From the NCBI GenBank assembly GCA_904063045.1, contig CAJFCJ010000002.1, positions 3,095,891 to 3,159,890 of the forward strand: a DNA stretch of 64,000 bases, read 5' to 3'. Of this stretch, positions 38,298 to 51,341 are shown in pieces. Position 1 is the stretch's first letter; every line of letters begins with the position of its first letter. Source of the DNA: Dimorphilus gyrociliatus (lineage: Eukaryota > Annelida > Polychaeta > Dinophilidae). The translations under genes were made by a program, and so were the position numbers. The notes under the pieces are model-generated. The model was given only the letters and a program-made list of their open reading frames with translations, did not search any database and was not told the DNA's origin.

Positions 38298-40103
38298 ATG
38301 AACACTATAATAACAAACAGCGAAGAGAGCGATAAGACAGAAGATAAAAAGGGCATTATTAAGAATATGATTGTTGTAATGATTTCAGTTGTCCTTGTTT
38401 TTGCTACTATACAAGGATTGCTAGTTCTTCAGAGTACCTTGAACTCTTCAAAAGGCGTTATATCCCTTAGCATTTTTACTTGCTCCGCTGTATTTTCGTG
38501 CCTATTTATTTCTAGTTACGTTCCAAGGAAAATTGGTTGTAAAAGGTCCTTAATTTTAAGTATTGTTGGAACTACTTTATGGACCATGGCTAATTTATAT
38601 GCAACGTGGTATACGCTTATTTTCGGCTCTTTGATTTTAGGTTTAGGTTTGTTGCCCTTTACATAATCAAACCGTTAATTTATTACCTAATTCCGGAACA
38701 TTCTAAATAGCCTGGGGTATCTTATGGACATCTTACAGTACATTCTTTACAATGTGTGCAATAAATTACGCTAAATTAACAAGTCAAGAACCATCTAGAG
38801 TAATAGCGAGGGTGTTTGGTTTCTGTTTTATGGTCTTATTGTCGGGTAATATAAATTTTTGCTCTCATATTTTTTAAAAGAATATTGTTTATTTTCCTAT
38901 TTTTTTTTTAGGTCCAATTTGGGGTAACTTATTATCATCCTCTATACTCTCTTTATCCTCATCGATCCCCTCATCAAATTTTAATGCCACTTCGACCGAA
39001 AGTAACGATACCCTGCCAGGCTTCTGCGGCTCTGATGATTGTCCCACAAGTAATACAACGGAGGGTGGAACGCCTCACAGGCCAGATCAATGGGTAATTG
39101 GCGTGCTAATAGGAGCTTATGCCTCTGTAACAGTCCTTTCTCTCCTTTGTCTGTTACTTTTCCTCGATTTAGCAAAGACAAAATATTCTGATAAAAAAAT
39201 TGATTACAACTGCAACATTTTCTTGTCAACCATGTCAAGACTTAAGGATAAAAATCAGGTTTTGTTAGTTGCTATTACAGTCTACACTGGAATGGAACAG
39301 GCCTATATGACGGCTGAATATACAAAATCATTTGTAGCCTGTTCTTTAGGATTATCTAAAATTGGTTTCGTTATTATGATCTTTAATTCATCTGCAGCAA
39401 TAATGTCGATTCTCTCCGGAATAATGGTTTCCAGGTTCAACCGTCTCTCTGTTTTCACACTGGGTATCGTAAATATATAAATAGACGCCTCTTCAATTAT
39501 ACTTACTTTTCGCAATGAACCGTAATTTTAGCTTTCATAACACAATTCAGTTGTTTAATAGTCTTTCTCTTTTGGAAACCGGAAGTATCTAAAACGTGGA
39601 TAATATACGTAATGGCTATATTTTGGGGTATTGGCGACGGTATATGGCAATCGCAAATCAACTGTAAGTTTGACAAATTCCGGATTTATTAGAGAAACAA
39701 ATCAATAACCCATAATTTTTCCCTTTTGATGATTAAAAATACATTTACAGCGTTTTATAGTATTCTTTTCAAAGAGAACTCCGAAGCCGCTTTCTCTAAT
39801 TATAGATTATGGGAAGCATTGGGGGCAATGCTATCTTTCGGATATAGTCCTTACTTGTGCGCTTCAACAAAGATAATCTTTATGATAACAGTACTTTCGT
39901 TAGGTATGATTAATTACCTTATTGTGGAATTCCTTAATCGTAAAAGGTTAGAAGTTATCGTAAGAAATATCAATGATAATATTGATGACGTACGAATCAA
40001 TTCCATAAAAGAGTGCAAAAATACGATAGCAGAAGAGGAGGATATAAGTGAAATTTTAACAGTTCAAGATTTAGAGGCTAGTGAATATTCAGTATGCATA
40101 TAA
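38298..40103 (+). CDS. UNC93-like multi-pass membrane protein (MFS fold)
   Basis: Five exons: 38298-38646, 38711-38845, 38912-39463, 39532-39663 and 39751-40103. They give 506 residues, with phases 1,1,1,1 agreeing. The order matches UNC93A: TM1 IVVMISVVLVFATIQGLLVL with the following LQSTLNSSKGV, LFISSYVPRKIGCKRSLILS, ATWYTLIFGSLILGLG, SGPIWGNLLSS, a large Ser/Asn-rich extracellular loop with Cys (FCGSDDCP) and several N-glycosylation sites, then ITVYTGMEQAYMTAEYTKSFV, SCLIVFLFW, and the hallmark FKENSEAAFSNYRLWEALG. About 11-12 membrane spans are predicted, plus an acidic cytosolic tail. C. elegans UNC-93 is associated with a two-pore K+ channel; the role of UNC93A is poorly defined. Which UNC93 paralogue this is cannot be settled here. 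Confidence 0.9.
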
Positions 40104-40635
40104 TAAAAAGATAAACATGGGATATAAAATTAAAAGTGAAAGTAAATGGAATAACGCTTGCTTGAAATAGTATGTTATCGTTATTTATTATTTGAATTAT
40201 TATTACTTTATTATATTTTAATATACTTTTAATGATCAGTAAAGGCCACTCAACAGATTCTAAATTTAGAGGGTTTGGGGGACGGAAATTGTAATGTGAA
40301 TAGCTGATAACATCATCACTCTAGGTTATCGAATTTCAATTTATTAACATAGAATCAACTATTGTGGGAGTTTGTTGGGTAATTTCGCAGCCGGTCAAAT
40401 AGAGATATGCAAATTTATGTTAATTTTGTAATAATTGACATACCTTGTTTATATTTTACACTTTTTGGGAAAATCATTTATTATCTACTAATTATTTTGG
40501 GCTTATTGGTTGGATTATGACGGATATCGGTAAACCATACTACTGTAGTATTGATTGATTTTTATCGGATTTATGTAAATGGCAATAATAACTGTATTTC
40601 TTATTTGTTATATTGAATATATAATTAACCTAATA

Positions 40636-40645
40636 TAGATGGCGC
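40636..40645 (-). promoter_or_regulatory. GCGCCATCTA motif (CTCF/YY1-like)
   Basis: Exact 10-mer on the minus strand, continuing TAT. It is 218 bp from a second copy in the same orientation and about 530 bp past the UNC93-like gene. Confidence 0.5.
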
Positions 40646-40853
40646 GCTATATTATTAACGGAATTGTAGCCAGATCCGAAATAATCCGATTATGATTCTT
40701 TATGTCTGGCGAGACTCTGTTGATTGAATCATTTCGTATCTTAAAGATCTATATATAAAAGTAAAGAGTAAATTGTAACGGCTCTTTCATCAAATAATTA
40801 CTTTTCTTATTCAAGTTGATAAAGATTCTCAAAAGGAATGGTTCAAAATCGTA

Positions 40854-40863
40854 TAGATGGCGC
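40854..40863 (-). promoter_or_regulatory. GCGCCATCTA motif (CTCF/YY1-like)
   Basis: Exact 10-mer on the minus strand, continuing TAC; the second of a close same-orientation pair. Confidence 0.5.
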
Positions 40864-42956
40864 AAGTGGTTTCTCAAAAGCGGAGTATTATTTTCACATG
40901 TATTAGTAGATTGTTGAGAGGGTCTTGAATAACTTTATGATAAAAACTTACAATGAAAAGTTGATGTTTTAGTTAATAAAAGTTATTTGAAAAACGTTGC
41001 TGATCTTCTGGAAAATCGTATTATCTGTTGTTCGTTGTAATATATCACAATCAAGACTTTTAACGTAGGATAAATCCACAGTTTTGCAGCTTTTCAATTA
41101 GCACTTTTTGGCCCCATCGAACACTTACCATTGGAAAAGCAACTCTAATACGAGAAGGGGTAACCTCTATAAACGGCTGTAAATGTCGTTTTCTTAATCC
41201 GCTTATAGCTGATGATATCAAAGAATGACGCATGCAATATTTTCGTCCAGTTGACGCTTTGCCAATTGTGAATATTCGCTGCTAACTCTTTTATCTGTTC
41301 TCGTTTGTTGTTCTATCGTTAATATTCTTATTGTTATTTATATTTATCTACTATACGAATTAGCATTACAGTAGGATTAGGTACAGTTTCTGTCTCTCAC
41401 CAAATGGTCATCGTAAATTTCGATTCTTCCTTTGCATCTTGATGCAAAGAGATAGATACAGAAACACGGTTTAACGGATTTGCGACAAAACCGCCTTAAA
41501 TGGACTTTAAAAAGATTTAATGCAAAATGTAATCTCAATGCAAATTCGTAATAAAGCCAGAACGAGGTGTAAAAGGGAATTTTATTGGCATTTTTATGTT
41601 TTTGACACTGATTTTTCATTCATATCTGGTATTTTGTCTCAAAAAGCCAAATAAAAACTTTGCCATTAATTGTGTGTCATTTTTATTTAACTAGGCTTCA
41701 CAATTCATAAAATTGATATTCATAAATCTAATCCTTTTAAAAGACAAACAGTATATTAATTTAGAATTTTAACTCATGCCCTGTATCATCTTTGAAGATA
41801 AGAAGCACATAGAAGAAAGAGAGGGAGAAGACGATTTTCTTTTTTTTTTTTAACTCATTTCAACTCGTTTTTGGACCTTTCTATTTAATTTTCTAAATTT
41901 AGAATAAGGTTTAAGACCTTCGAAACGAGTTCCAATTAATGTAATTTATTTACCTTTTTGTTTTTTTTCAGCTTTCTTGTCAATAAAAAATTTTAAGCAT
42001 TTAAACTTTAGAATGCTTGTCTATTTATTAAAGAATACCAAATACGAAATAAAAGGTGAAAAAAAGGCTATAATAACCAATAGTTACCGGGCTTTTGTTG
42101 TACTATAAAAGAGAGAATATTCGACTAATGTAACACAGTAATTTGATAACGGATATAAATTCTTTCTAATTCAAAATTTTATCAATTCGACCAGAATAAC
42201 TTTGTTAAAATAAAACGGTTTTTAAAGGGTTTCATCTAAGAGTATTTAGCTCTCTATTCAGATGAATCTCTAGAAAATGGTTATCTTTTGTATTATATTT
42301 TATCCTTATATATTTAAGATACTTTTTTGCTTCTTTTATTCTTTATTTTTCTCTCTCCCTCTCTCTCTCTTTCTGTCACTTCTATTCCCTTTTAAGACGC
42401 CGAAGGGGGGCTTGGCGAAAATTGGAATATCTTATGTACATATATTCATTTGTTCTGCAGTCCACGGTTTGTTGCGAATGAATGCATAAAAACGAATATG
42501 TAAGCTTTACTGCAATCTTTTACCCGCCAATTGGACGATAAAAACGATAAAGGTTGATTCTTTATCTTTTGAAGAGAAGAATTCTCAGATAAACTTGACC
42601 TACGTGACTGAAGAGAATTTCGGTGAAAGAATAAAGAAATAATAGAACGAGACTGTTTAAAGAAATTAGTTTGATCAATTCGCATAGGCTTAAACGAAGA
42701 CTCGAATTTTCCTTATTTGTTCAAGCACACATTTGCCAGACTGATTTTCCGATTTCCTTAATAAAGCTGTTCAAACTATTTTCTAAATGTATTGAAGTAA
42801 AAACTGGACGCTATTTCTTCTTATCTGCTGATTGCGTCTGAAGTGTAATTACATTATTAGGGCTATATAATTACCCAGAATATTGCTTTCTAGATTGTCT
42901 GAAGAGTTTAGAAGGAGGTAGAGAGGGAGAATGAGCGAGCCAGTGAGCGAGCAAAG

Positions 42957-42995
42957 AGTGTGTGTGTGTGTGTGTCTGTGTGTGAGAGAGAGAGT
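42957..42995. repeat. (GT)n/(GA)n microsatellite
   Basis: About 10 GT units with one interruption, then GAGAGAGAG. Confidence 0.9.
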
Positions 42996-43705
42996 CCTTT
43001 GTCAGAAATTTACCAGAAAAAGAAAGCATGCATTGGGTTGTGGTGCAGTGTTGTACTGTTTACACTTGCTAGAAAAAGTTGAAGAGTAAGAAGACCAATT
43101 AAATCGCGTGCAAAAGCAGTATGTGAGTTTCTAATTAGGGTTTAACAAGATACACCTAAAGCTACTTTATCAACAATCATTTAAATATACTCTAAGGGAT
43201 GAACATTTAGTGTATATAGAGAAACACTTGTCTAACCTTATCCTCAACATCGGCCTAGTAAAAACATTAAAAAGGGCGTGGTTAACGGCATAGACAAACA
43301 ACAATAATAACTAAAAGAAAAATCTGTTGTAATAAATATAACAAACTCTCTATGTAATATATTTTATTATAAATAGGATTCTGTTGCTCTCACGTTCGAC
43401 CGGTCGTTCGTTTTAGGTTAAAGTGTAATAAATAAATTATAGTCAAGAGAATTCGCTTATATAATACAATAAGACAAACAAGGGGGTGTATAAGTTTTAT
43501 ATGCATATAATACAGCGCTATAAGAACCTTCTATATTTAGAAACAATTTGCATACTCTATTATACAAGACTAATATACATTTTCTTTTAAGAATAACAGT
43601 ATATTTTTTTTCGTTAATTGAAATATTCATTAATTAAAATGTATGTCAGGATTAATTATTTGGAATAATTCGTTTCTTTCTTCTCTTCTTTTCTATTTTA
43701 TTTTC

Positions 43706-43708
43706 CTC

Positions 43709-43743
<35 letters not shown>

Positions 43744-43745
43744 CT
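43706..43745. repeat. (CT)n/(CTTT)n microsatellite
   Basis: About 11 CT units followed by TTTC units, intergenic. Confidence 0.85.
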
Positions 43746-44146
43746 TTGGACCCCCTCCCTTACTAATCATTTATGTTCTGTCTTTGTTTCTTTGTCAATT
43801 TTGAGAAATCACATAGTTTGAATATTCCTAATTCTACTTATTAGCCGTTGTTTCTGCTAGCGAAAAAAGATTGACTGCAGCGACGTCTATAAAGTCTATC
43901 CCGTCAATCGAGTAACGTTCGTGTTTCCTTTAATTGACGACATTTTATGTACATTAATGCCTTTCGGGAGGAAAGCAGTCGTCTAACCGACTGCTCTTCC
44001 TTTTCCTATTTTGTATAAAACAGAGTTAAAAAAATATAAGAGTAATATTTTGATATAAAAGTTGTCTTTTCTGTTTATATTAAATAAATTAATAAGGGAT
44101 AAAAAATAAGAGCATATTGCACGAAATATTTTTACTAGTATCTTTC

Positions 44147-44173
44147 GCCATTTTGGATGCTACGCGCATGCGC
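44147..44173. promoter_or_regulatory. Orphan YY1 + NRF1 promoter-like cluster
   Basis: GCCATTTTGG (44147-44156) followed by the exact NRF1 palindrome GCGCATGCGC (44164-44173). No start codon of a recognisable gene lies nearby. The closest gene is the 3' end of the secreted-protein gene at 44344. Confidence 0.5.
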
Positions 44174-44343
44174 CTAACTAGTACAACACGCGCTAATTCT
44201 CTATACATCGTACCCATGAACAAATAGTTCGATAGTGCACACTGTTAAAAAATGATAAAGAAAAATGGACAAAAAGAATTTGAACTTCTATATATCTTCC
44301 ATATATAAATGTATATATGTACAACAATCTCAACTTTCGTCAG

Positions 44344-47300
44344 TCAAGTGATTACGCAACAAGCTACCAACAATAACAACCAACAATTATATAAGACACG
44401 ATCCGAATTTGAAATTCCATAAACAATTCCTGTTTGTATAGGTCTCTTTTTACAATCATTGGTTAAGTACATTGAGCTAGCTCTGACGAGTCCATGCTCA
44501 TCTCTCAGCTCAGTAATTTCAGATTCTCTTCCCTTCGTAAAATTTACAACACCGGCTCCTCCATTGTATGGAATTTGAGAAAGACATCCAAACATTACAA
44601 TCATGTGACCGGAAAAGACTTCTTTTATTGCAATTCCAGTAACGATTTCATCGGATCCTGGCCAATTTGAATAACCTGGAAATATTCCTTACATTAAAAG
44701 AAATTGAATAAAGAACCATTCTATAAATAGAAAAGGGGCAATAAGTTTCTTGTTAACCGTTTTTTTATTACCTACAAATATAAGCAAAGGGTTTTACATG
44801 GGATACGGCTATTGTATACATTTTTTGGGCTTTGAAATTTGAATGCGACCTCATTCACCCTAAATATTTTGACAATCTGTTTGTCCATCTGGAAAGAATC
44901 AGACAAACGAACGGGATGTTTTAAATTTCATGCTGTATTAACATGCTTAATTTGAAAGTAATTCAATTCAGGTAACTTGTCTTAATTCGAAAAGAGAAAT
45001 CTATGTCCCTTACTGTGAATCCATTTATCACCTTTTTACCAGAGCAATACTATCTATGTATTTACAAACAATTCTAGTATTTATAGCCAAGTAAAATTCC
45101 CAATTTTATATATGGTTCCTATATTTTCAATGAAATATTACAGATTTATCATTCTAAAGGTTTTCAAATTAATTTATCCAATCAACCAAAAGTATAATAA
45201 TTTGCTTATGAATAAATAAATGATAACATGTTGATGAAATTGGAGATTTCCCAGTTTAAATGTATTTTATCTATTACCAAAATTTAATGGTTTTTCCATT
45301 TCTATTATCTTTATGCTCTTCTCTCTCTCTCTCTCTCTCGATTTTCTCACACACACAACCTTACAGCTACGAATACACACACACGTATATTCTCTCTCTC
45401 TCTCTCTCTCTCTTTCTCCCACTTACTCTTTCTATCATTTCGATTGCTTTGCTCTATCATCTCATTTTACAAACCTTTCTTTACTGTTTATTTAAGGATC
45501 TACGCCTAGAAATGAGCAAAGATGAAGTGTACTGAGCAGACGAGTCCCTCATAGTCCCTTCAACTTTGTTAATTATTTTAACTAAAAAGCAAGGGATTAA
45601 ATAGTAACACGAATAAAGAGAATGATTAACACCGTAACTTACAACCTTCTCAGAGAGATCTAAGAGAAACCCTTAGTAGAATATTTTCAATATAACAAAT
45701 GGTTTAAATTTACTTATGTAAGCTTTATCAGTCAATATTATTCTCCGTTGTTACGAATGTTCGATATTTATACTTTGTACTATATAGACCAAGTATATTT
45801 AGTATATGCTGAACTATTCATACTGCGTGGCATTAATGTATATGCTGGAAGCCTGTATCGTGGGGCTTATAAAAATTTATAAAATACCATTTATCTCTCT
45901 TTGCAGAGTTTCATAGGTTTAGCTTTCTGCATATTTTCATCAACTAGTGAAACGTTTTGATCCAAGGCCTATTTGTTAACGATATCCCGTATAGATTTTT
46001 TTTTAAACTTTATGTAAACTGGAATAAAAAAAAGAGATTTTCTCTCTCATCATGGCAAAATATAAGTTATAGTATAGTTTCAAATCTCTTGGCGCCACCT
46101 ATGGATAATTATATCTTTTTTTTACCCGTATAATTGTTTCTTTCTTTAACCTTCTTTTTATACCTGATGGAGTGGTTTTACATAATGAGCGCTTATAAAT
46201 TAATTAGATAAACTAATTAACGCGTTGTAAAACAAGATAAATTGGGGGAAAATGGTATAAATAATGTATAAAAAAATGCTATTCATAAACGAATGCAAAG
46301 CATTTATCGGGTATTTAAGATGATTTGGATAAACAGCCGTGTTATTAATCTTTACTAAATACGATCTGCTTAATCTTTATAGGGGATAGACTTTTTGAGA
46401 TCTTTCTCTTTTATTTTTTTTGACCTTTAAACTCTCGAATATTATTGATTAAACGATAAGAGGGGAAAACTTACGTGAACAAGCAGTAGACGCAAATCTC
46501 TTCGGCAATACAGTTCGTATATTTTTTAAAACTGCTTCTCCGGGCCGCCATTCAGCACATAATATGGATTCTATCGCACTCCAACATAATTTACCGTCCC
46601 TATAATCCAAACCACCTGCCTCTCGTAGTTCTACGTTAAGGAAATGCTCCCTTAAATTCTCGGAATGCAAAAGTTTTGCCCAACCCCGTTCATTAATTAG
46701 CCAAAGATCGGCTGTAAAAGAGTTAAGAACAGCTCTTCTCCCGCACGGACAGAGTGTAACGTTACGAACCAGGACTATGTAGTTTAAATGTCCGTAAGGG
46801 TCTTTAAGGACTTTTAGCAATTCGGAAGGTGTTAATGTTGGGCCTCGTAAGAGTTTAGCAGAGGTAAAAGCTGATATCAATTTAGAACAGTTAGAAACCC
46901 TAACAAACTCTTGAATAATAGGATATCTCTTTTCACATCCAGTTAGGTGACGAACTTCAAGGGTTTGATGTTTGCTAAGATATCCGTTTGATATTTTTTG
47001 ACAAACAATATATATCTCTGAATCGTAAATCCCTATGCTAGTTAATTCACATCCGACAAGAGAAACTTCTTTAAATAATATAGTTTTTGTGGAGTTACAA
47101 TTTGTGCAGTCGGGAAGTTTGAAGAGAGTTACGGATCTTGAGTAACCTGTTTCGCTTTTGGCCCATATCAACATCTCTCCGGTAACATCGTCTACAGTGA
47201 AGAACCGAGTTGTGACGCCCTTGTCCGTACAATTAAATCCGAATCTCCTCAAATTAGACGCTGTGCTTCGATCGATATTACCGCCGTAGATTCCCGGTAC

Positions 47301-47393
47301 AGCTTTTCCTTTGTCTCCAGGTGATAGATATACCAATTGACGGGCGTCTAATATTGTAGCCAGAGAGAATATCCAGTAAAAAATCCATTCCAT
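44344..47393 (-). CDS. Secreted, probably GPI-anchored protein with propeller-like strands
   Basis: Two exons: 47393-46475 and 44675-44344, with a 1799-bp intron (phase 1, GTAAGT..CCAG), giving 416 residues. The N-terminus MEWIFYWIFSLATILDA is a signal peptide. The body has at least a dozen Cys in CxxC and isolated positions, several NxS/T sites, and two stretches resembling YWTD-propeller blades: VDDVTGEMLIWAKS and GLDYRDGKLCWS. The C-terminus is a bare hydrophobic tail, LYNCWLLLLVACCVIT, after a polar stretch, as in GPI-anchor signals; a very short membrane anchor is the alternative. I do not recognise an orthologue. The second exon joins in phase and restores an Arg codon, but an undetected middle exon in the long intron is possible. 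An NRF1 palindrome lies 72 bp upstream of the ATG. Confidence 0.6.
45313..45425. repeat. (CT)n and (CA)n microsatellites
   Basis: CT runs at about 45318-45340 and 45390-45416 with ACACAC between them, inside the 1.8-kb intron of the secreted-protein gene. Apparent Ser/Leu-repeat frames here are artefacts. Confidence 0.85.
46092..46101 (+). promoter_or_regulatory. GCGCCACCTA motif (CTCF-like)
   Basis: Variant of the recurrent 10-mer, still matching the CTCF pattern GCGCCMYCTA, within the long intron of the secreted-protein gene. Confidence 0.4.
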
Positions 47394-47464
47394 CTCACAG
47401 CATCCTTTGCAGTTTTGCTGCCGACTGATAGCAGACGTCTCTGGCGGCGACTGTTATAGCTACC

Positions 47465-47474
47465 GCGCATGCGC
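47465..47474. promoter_or_regulatory. NRF1-type palindrome GCGCATGCGC
   Basis: Exact NRF1 core 72 bp upstream of the start codon of the minus-strand secreted-protein gene, probably its proximal promoter. Confidence 0.6.
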
Positions 47475-50400
47475 TTTTGAAAGGTCAGGGACGTCGCAAT
47501 TTTGTAATAGAATTCGTTAATATATGTGGGTCATCAGGTCAATGGGCGGGGCTTATCACCTGTTTTATCAATAACAAGTTGTTTCGTAACATCTTACGCA
47601 TCGTTGAAGCAAGAAATTTAAGCTTCAAACAAAGACGCTGGTTACCATAGAGACTTGTCTAGACGTTCAAGTGACGCTGGAAGGAGGAAGGGATTTTATC
47701 AGTACAACTCGTAAATTTCATACGCTTTATCGCCTTATAGCACATGTTTTCCATTCAGGAACGTGAGAAGAATTCTTACGAAAGACTAAAAGTTGCCCTT
47801 AGCAAGTTTTATGGTAGCAATTTCAACGCTGTTATGTAACTTGTCAAAAACATCTCTGAGATGTTCCCTATGGACACATTGTCATTTTGTGAATGCATCT
47901 GTTCCGAGAAAAATGAAAATCTCTTTTCGTACAAACATAAAAACAGCAATAAGAAATAATCAAAGTCATAAAATGCACCAGCACGAAATTTTACAGGAGA
48001 AATTTCCAACAGTTCGTTTTATCATTAATCGACTTTGGCAAATTAGCTTCTTTTCACAGCACCCTGCCTTCCAAGCATTTACAGAATAAACACTTAGAGT
48101 CATCCCTCCTTAGATTGCCGACTCTTAAACGACAGATGTCCGGTGTAGCAAGTAACTGTCAACGTTTATTTACGTTCTATAGATCGAGTTGCTGTTTAGG
48201 GGCGTAAGAAAGCCTTACTAATAGGAATGAAGTGCTCTTCTCATCACGCCATCTATAGCACATTTACATATCCGCTTCCAAAGCAAATAAAATATACTCG
48301 GGTCTCTTTAGACGTGGAGATACATGCTTATTGCACCATACAGTACTTGCTGTCCATGTATATTTTGCTCAATGCATACAACACACGTTTCCTTGAACGT
48401 GAGAAATACTAAGAGTGTGTACATTTTGGATTATAACCGTATTAGAAAAACATTTTTCAAAAAACAGCCAGGTGTCAGAGGGTAAACGTTTTACAGTCTT
48501 TGTCCATCAAATTTGCATAAGGTTTAAATAATAGATGCTTATGTACGGATAAAAACTTACTAAAGAGGGAAGGTGTGTATGTGGGGGGGAAGGTGGGAGG
48601 GAGTATGAACAAGAGTTAGGAGAGAAAAGGAGGAAGTTAGGGGCGTAAACAAAAAAAAAGACTTCTTAAAAAGAACATAAAAAGTAATGATAGGAATAGC
48701 AAGAGTAGGGTCATGTTGTCAGGGTTACTGGGTTGAGTTTATTACCGGAAGATTGGTATTAAAAAAACGAAAGCCTTAAACTGTATGCAGGTATGAGTGT
48801 ATACTTAAAAAGTCATGTGTTTGTGTATGCATTCACGTCATTTTATTTGTTGAATATAAGCGATCGCGTGACATGAACTGTATGCACATAGACTGGACGT
48901 CGATTGTTGATTAAAATAGGTATACTCGATGCGTTATTTTTATGTTAATTAGACGTCAAAGTCTTTCTATATGCAAAATACTTATTTTTACGGTCACGTG
49001 CAAACTCGCTCCCGGCCCTGCGATGCTATTCAAAAAGTAAGATTTATGATGGAGAAATATCCCATGTAGATGGCGCTTCTAGGGTCAAAAAGATGACAAT
49101 TTACCCTAAAGCCAAACTTTTTGGTGAAAGATGAAGGATATAGTGAAAAAAAAATGACAAAAGAGAGTTGTTCATCCATAAAAAAAATAAAAAATGGATG
49201 TTTTGTGAAAATTTCACATACGGTAAAGTTCGAAACACAACAGTAAACAATATCAAACGCCCATGTATATTAATAATAAATACAAGGGAGGGGGGAGGGC
49301 GATTCCTATGGGAGGTCACTATTAATACAGGTATTCTTCTCGTCGGATTAATTAGGCGAAAACTTAACGATTTGCCCCCATAAAAGGCCATAGAATGACG
49401 ATCGTAAAGCATTTAGAAAAGGAAAAGAGCACAATGGCTCTCGTTCAAAGCTACTGTTCCGTTTAGCTATTTATGGGTGGGATGGACAGAAGGACAGGGG
49501 GAAGGCGCATAAAGAATTTCCATTTTCAATACATCTCTGTCGAAAAAAAAGAAGAGAAACATTCTCTTTCTTTCGTTTATAGTGTTTATTTATTTACTTT
49601 GTTTCTTTGTTTTGTTAAGCCATCTTTTTTCAATTTATACTTTTGGTGAAATGTATATAATGGAATAAAATAAATATATATGAGAAAATAACTCCAATCT
49701 AGTCAACTCAATTTTCTCCCCTAATAACTCATATCCTTATCTTATCGCCTTTCATTTGGACTAACGAAAAAAAATAGTAAAATTCGGGCTTTGATGAATG
49801 ATAAAGGCATATCGTCATTAACTTTTTCAAGTTTATAACCTCTATAACGCGGTGTAAGAGCTTATTTAAGTTCCCATTTAGCTGTTTTCTCTTAGAATGC
49901 CTTTGATATTCTTTTTCATTACACACACATAGCCTCCTTGTAATGCTTTACTTTGATTCTGGGCCAAGATTAAATCTGCTTTTTGCAAGCAGGCGGCAAA
50001 ATGTCGATTACGTAACACCGGTTTGTAATGGGTTTTAATTGGCTGTCTGTTACGCCTGGAGCATTCATTGATAATTACGGCGATTCAAGGCGCTGAATAG
50101 AAATGAATGATGCTGCACGAAATATTATTTACCATCTGTTAAAATTTCTTTTGTTTTATGAAAAACTTTGAACAGACCGTCAGATGGCGTTCAAATCCTT
50201 TGTGACATCGAGAACTTAGTGATTGATGGGCATATATAATTATCAATTTAAAACTCACTAACTGTAACCGTTATACTAGGATTTACCCTCTGTGAAATAA
50301 AAATACACTTGTTGATTAGAACGTATGGATCAGCTTTAGGCTTCCCGGGAAGATTGTTTGGATAATAGCAACAGATAATATTTGCATAGTGTCGTTAATT

Positions 50401-51341
50401 GTTAAAGTTGTTTTGGCAGCTACTGACTGAAATTTCATATTTTCAGGACCTTATTTCAGTGTCTAACGGTTAGCAACCCTGCGTATTATTTAACAAAGCA
50501 AACATCAATCTTGAGTAACAACCGCAATTCTGTATTATCTGAAATCAACTTTACGGTTACGATGTGATATGTACAAAATATTACATTGCAGGCATAAAAA
50601 CAATTCAAAAGGCTTTTTCGTTTGGCTTTACTGATAAAATACTTATTGGTTGCTAAAATAAACAAAATATTTTTAGGTAACTATAGATAACTTTGTTGAT
50701 TTTCTCCAGCGCCGTCGCTCAACAAGCATAGTGTGCAGGAAAAGTTAAGTTTCGTTGAAAATAAGTTGAAAACCAATCTTAAAACTACAGTAACTTTATA
50801 TTTAGCAAAAAAGAAATTGTGAACATAAAAATAAAATTTGCTTTCAGGAGATTTATAGAATGATAAACCGATTTATGGGAAAAAACTATAAAGTCTCTTA
50901 GTCTAGTTTGTGCAAAAATTTTCTTTAAGTTAGACACGGCGCTAAAGAAATACAAACACGTAGGCCTAATTGATCTTTATTCCCATTTATTTATTTTGCT
51001 GGTAAATCTTTTTTGTAAATAGCAAAAATCTGTTTACCAATAGATGACGCTACGTTGACGAATTTAGTCCGTGGAGAGGGTTATGGGTGTCAGGAAGTGT
51101 TATATTAATTTGTTTTCTAAATATGTAGAGATTGAAGAAAATAATGCTTTGTAAAGACTAGAAGAGCCTAAACGAATGTTTGCAGATTGAAATATAAAAA
51201 AAATATTTCGCCTATAGTATCACAGAAGCGTTGAAAATTTTTAAAAAATCACAGACCAAACGATAACTCTAAAAAGACGGACGGAATAAAACAAACAAAC
51301 AAACAAACAAACCCTTCTCTTTCTTAAAAACACCCCACTTA
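47475..51341. other. Intergenic region, no gene supported
   Basis: AT-rich DNA. Frames at 47793-48089 (+), 47809-48009 (-), 49101-49412 (-) and 49168-49383 (+) overlap each other and lack family signal. It contains a GCGCCATCTA site (49067) and weaker relatives (48246, 50183), a G-rich patch (about 48580-48600), and an (ACAA)n run at about 51290-51312. Confidence 0.45.
49067..49076 (-). promoter_or_regulatory. GCGCCATCTA motif (CTCF/YY1-like)
   Basis: Exact 10-mer on the minus strand, followed by CAT. Intergenic. Confidence 0.5.

Larger units (their letters stand above)
40104..44343. other. Intergenic region, no gene supported
   Basis: AT-rich DNA with two exact GCGCCATCTA sites on the minus strand (40636 and 40854), a GT/GA microsatellite at about 42957-42995, a CT/CTTT run at about 43706-43745, and an isolated NRF1/YY1 promoter-like cluster at 44147-44173. 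Short frames at 41377-41619, 42277-42489 and 42446-42685 look random. Confidence 0.5.

Noticed and set aside
45260-45535. Ser/Leu-repeat plus-strand frames
   Set aside because: They are translations of CT and CA microsatellites inside an intron.
47793-48089. 98-residue plus-strand frame just outside the secreted-protein gene promoter
   Set aside because: It begins at a non-ATG codon, overlaps an antisense frame, and shows no family resemblance.
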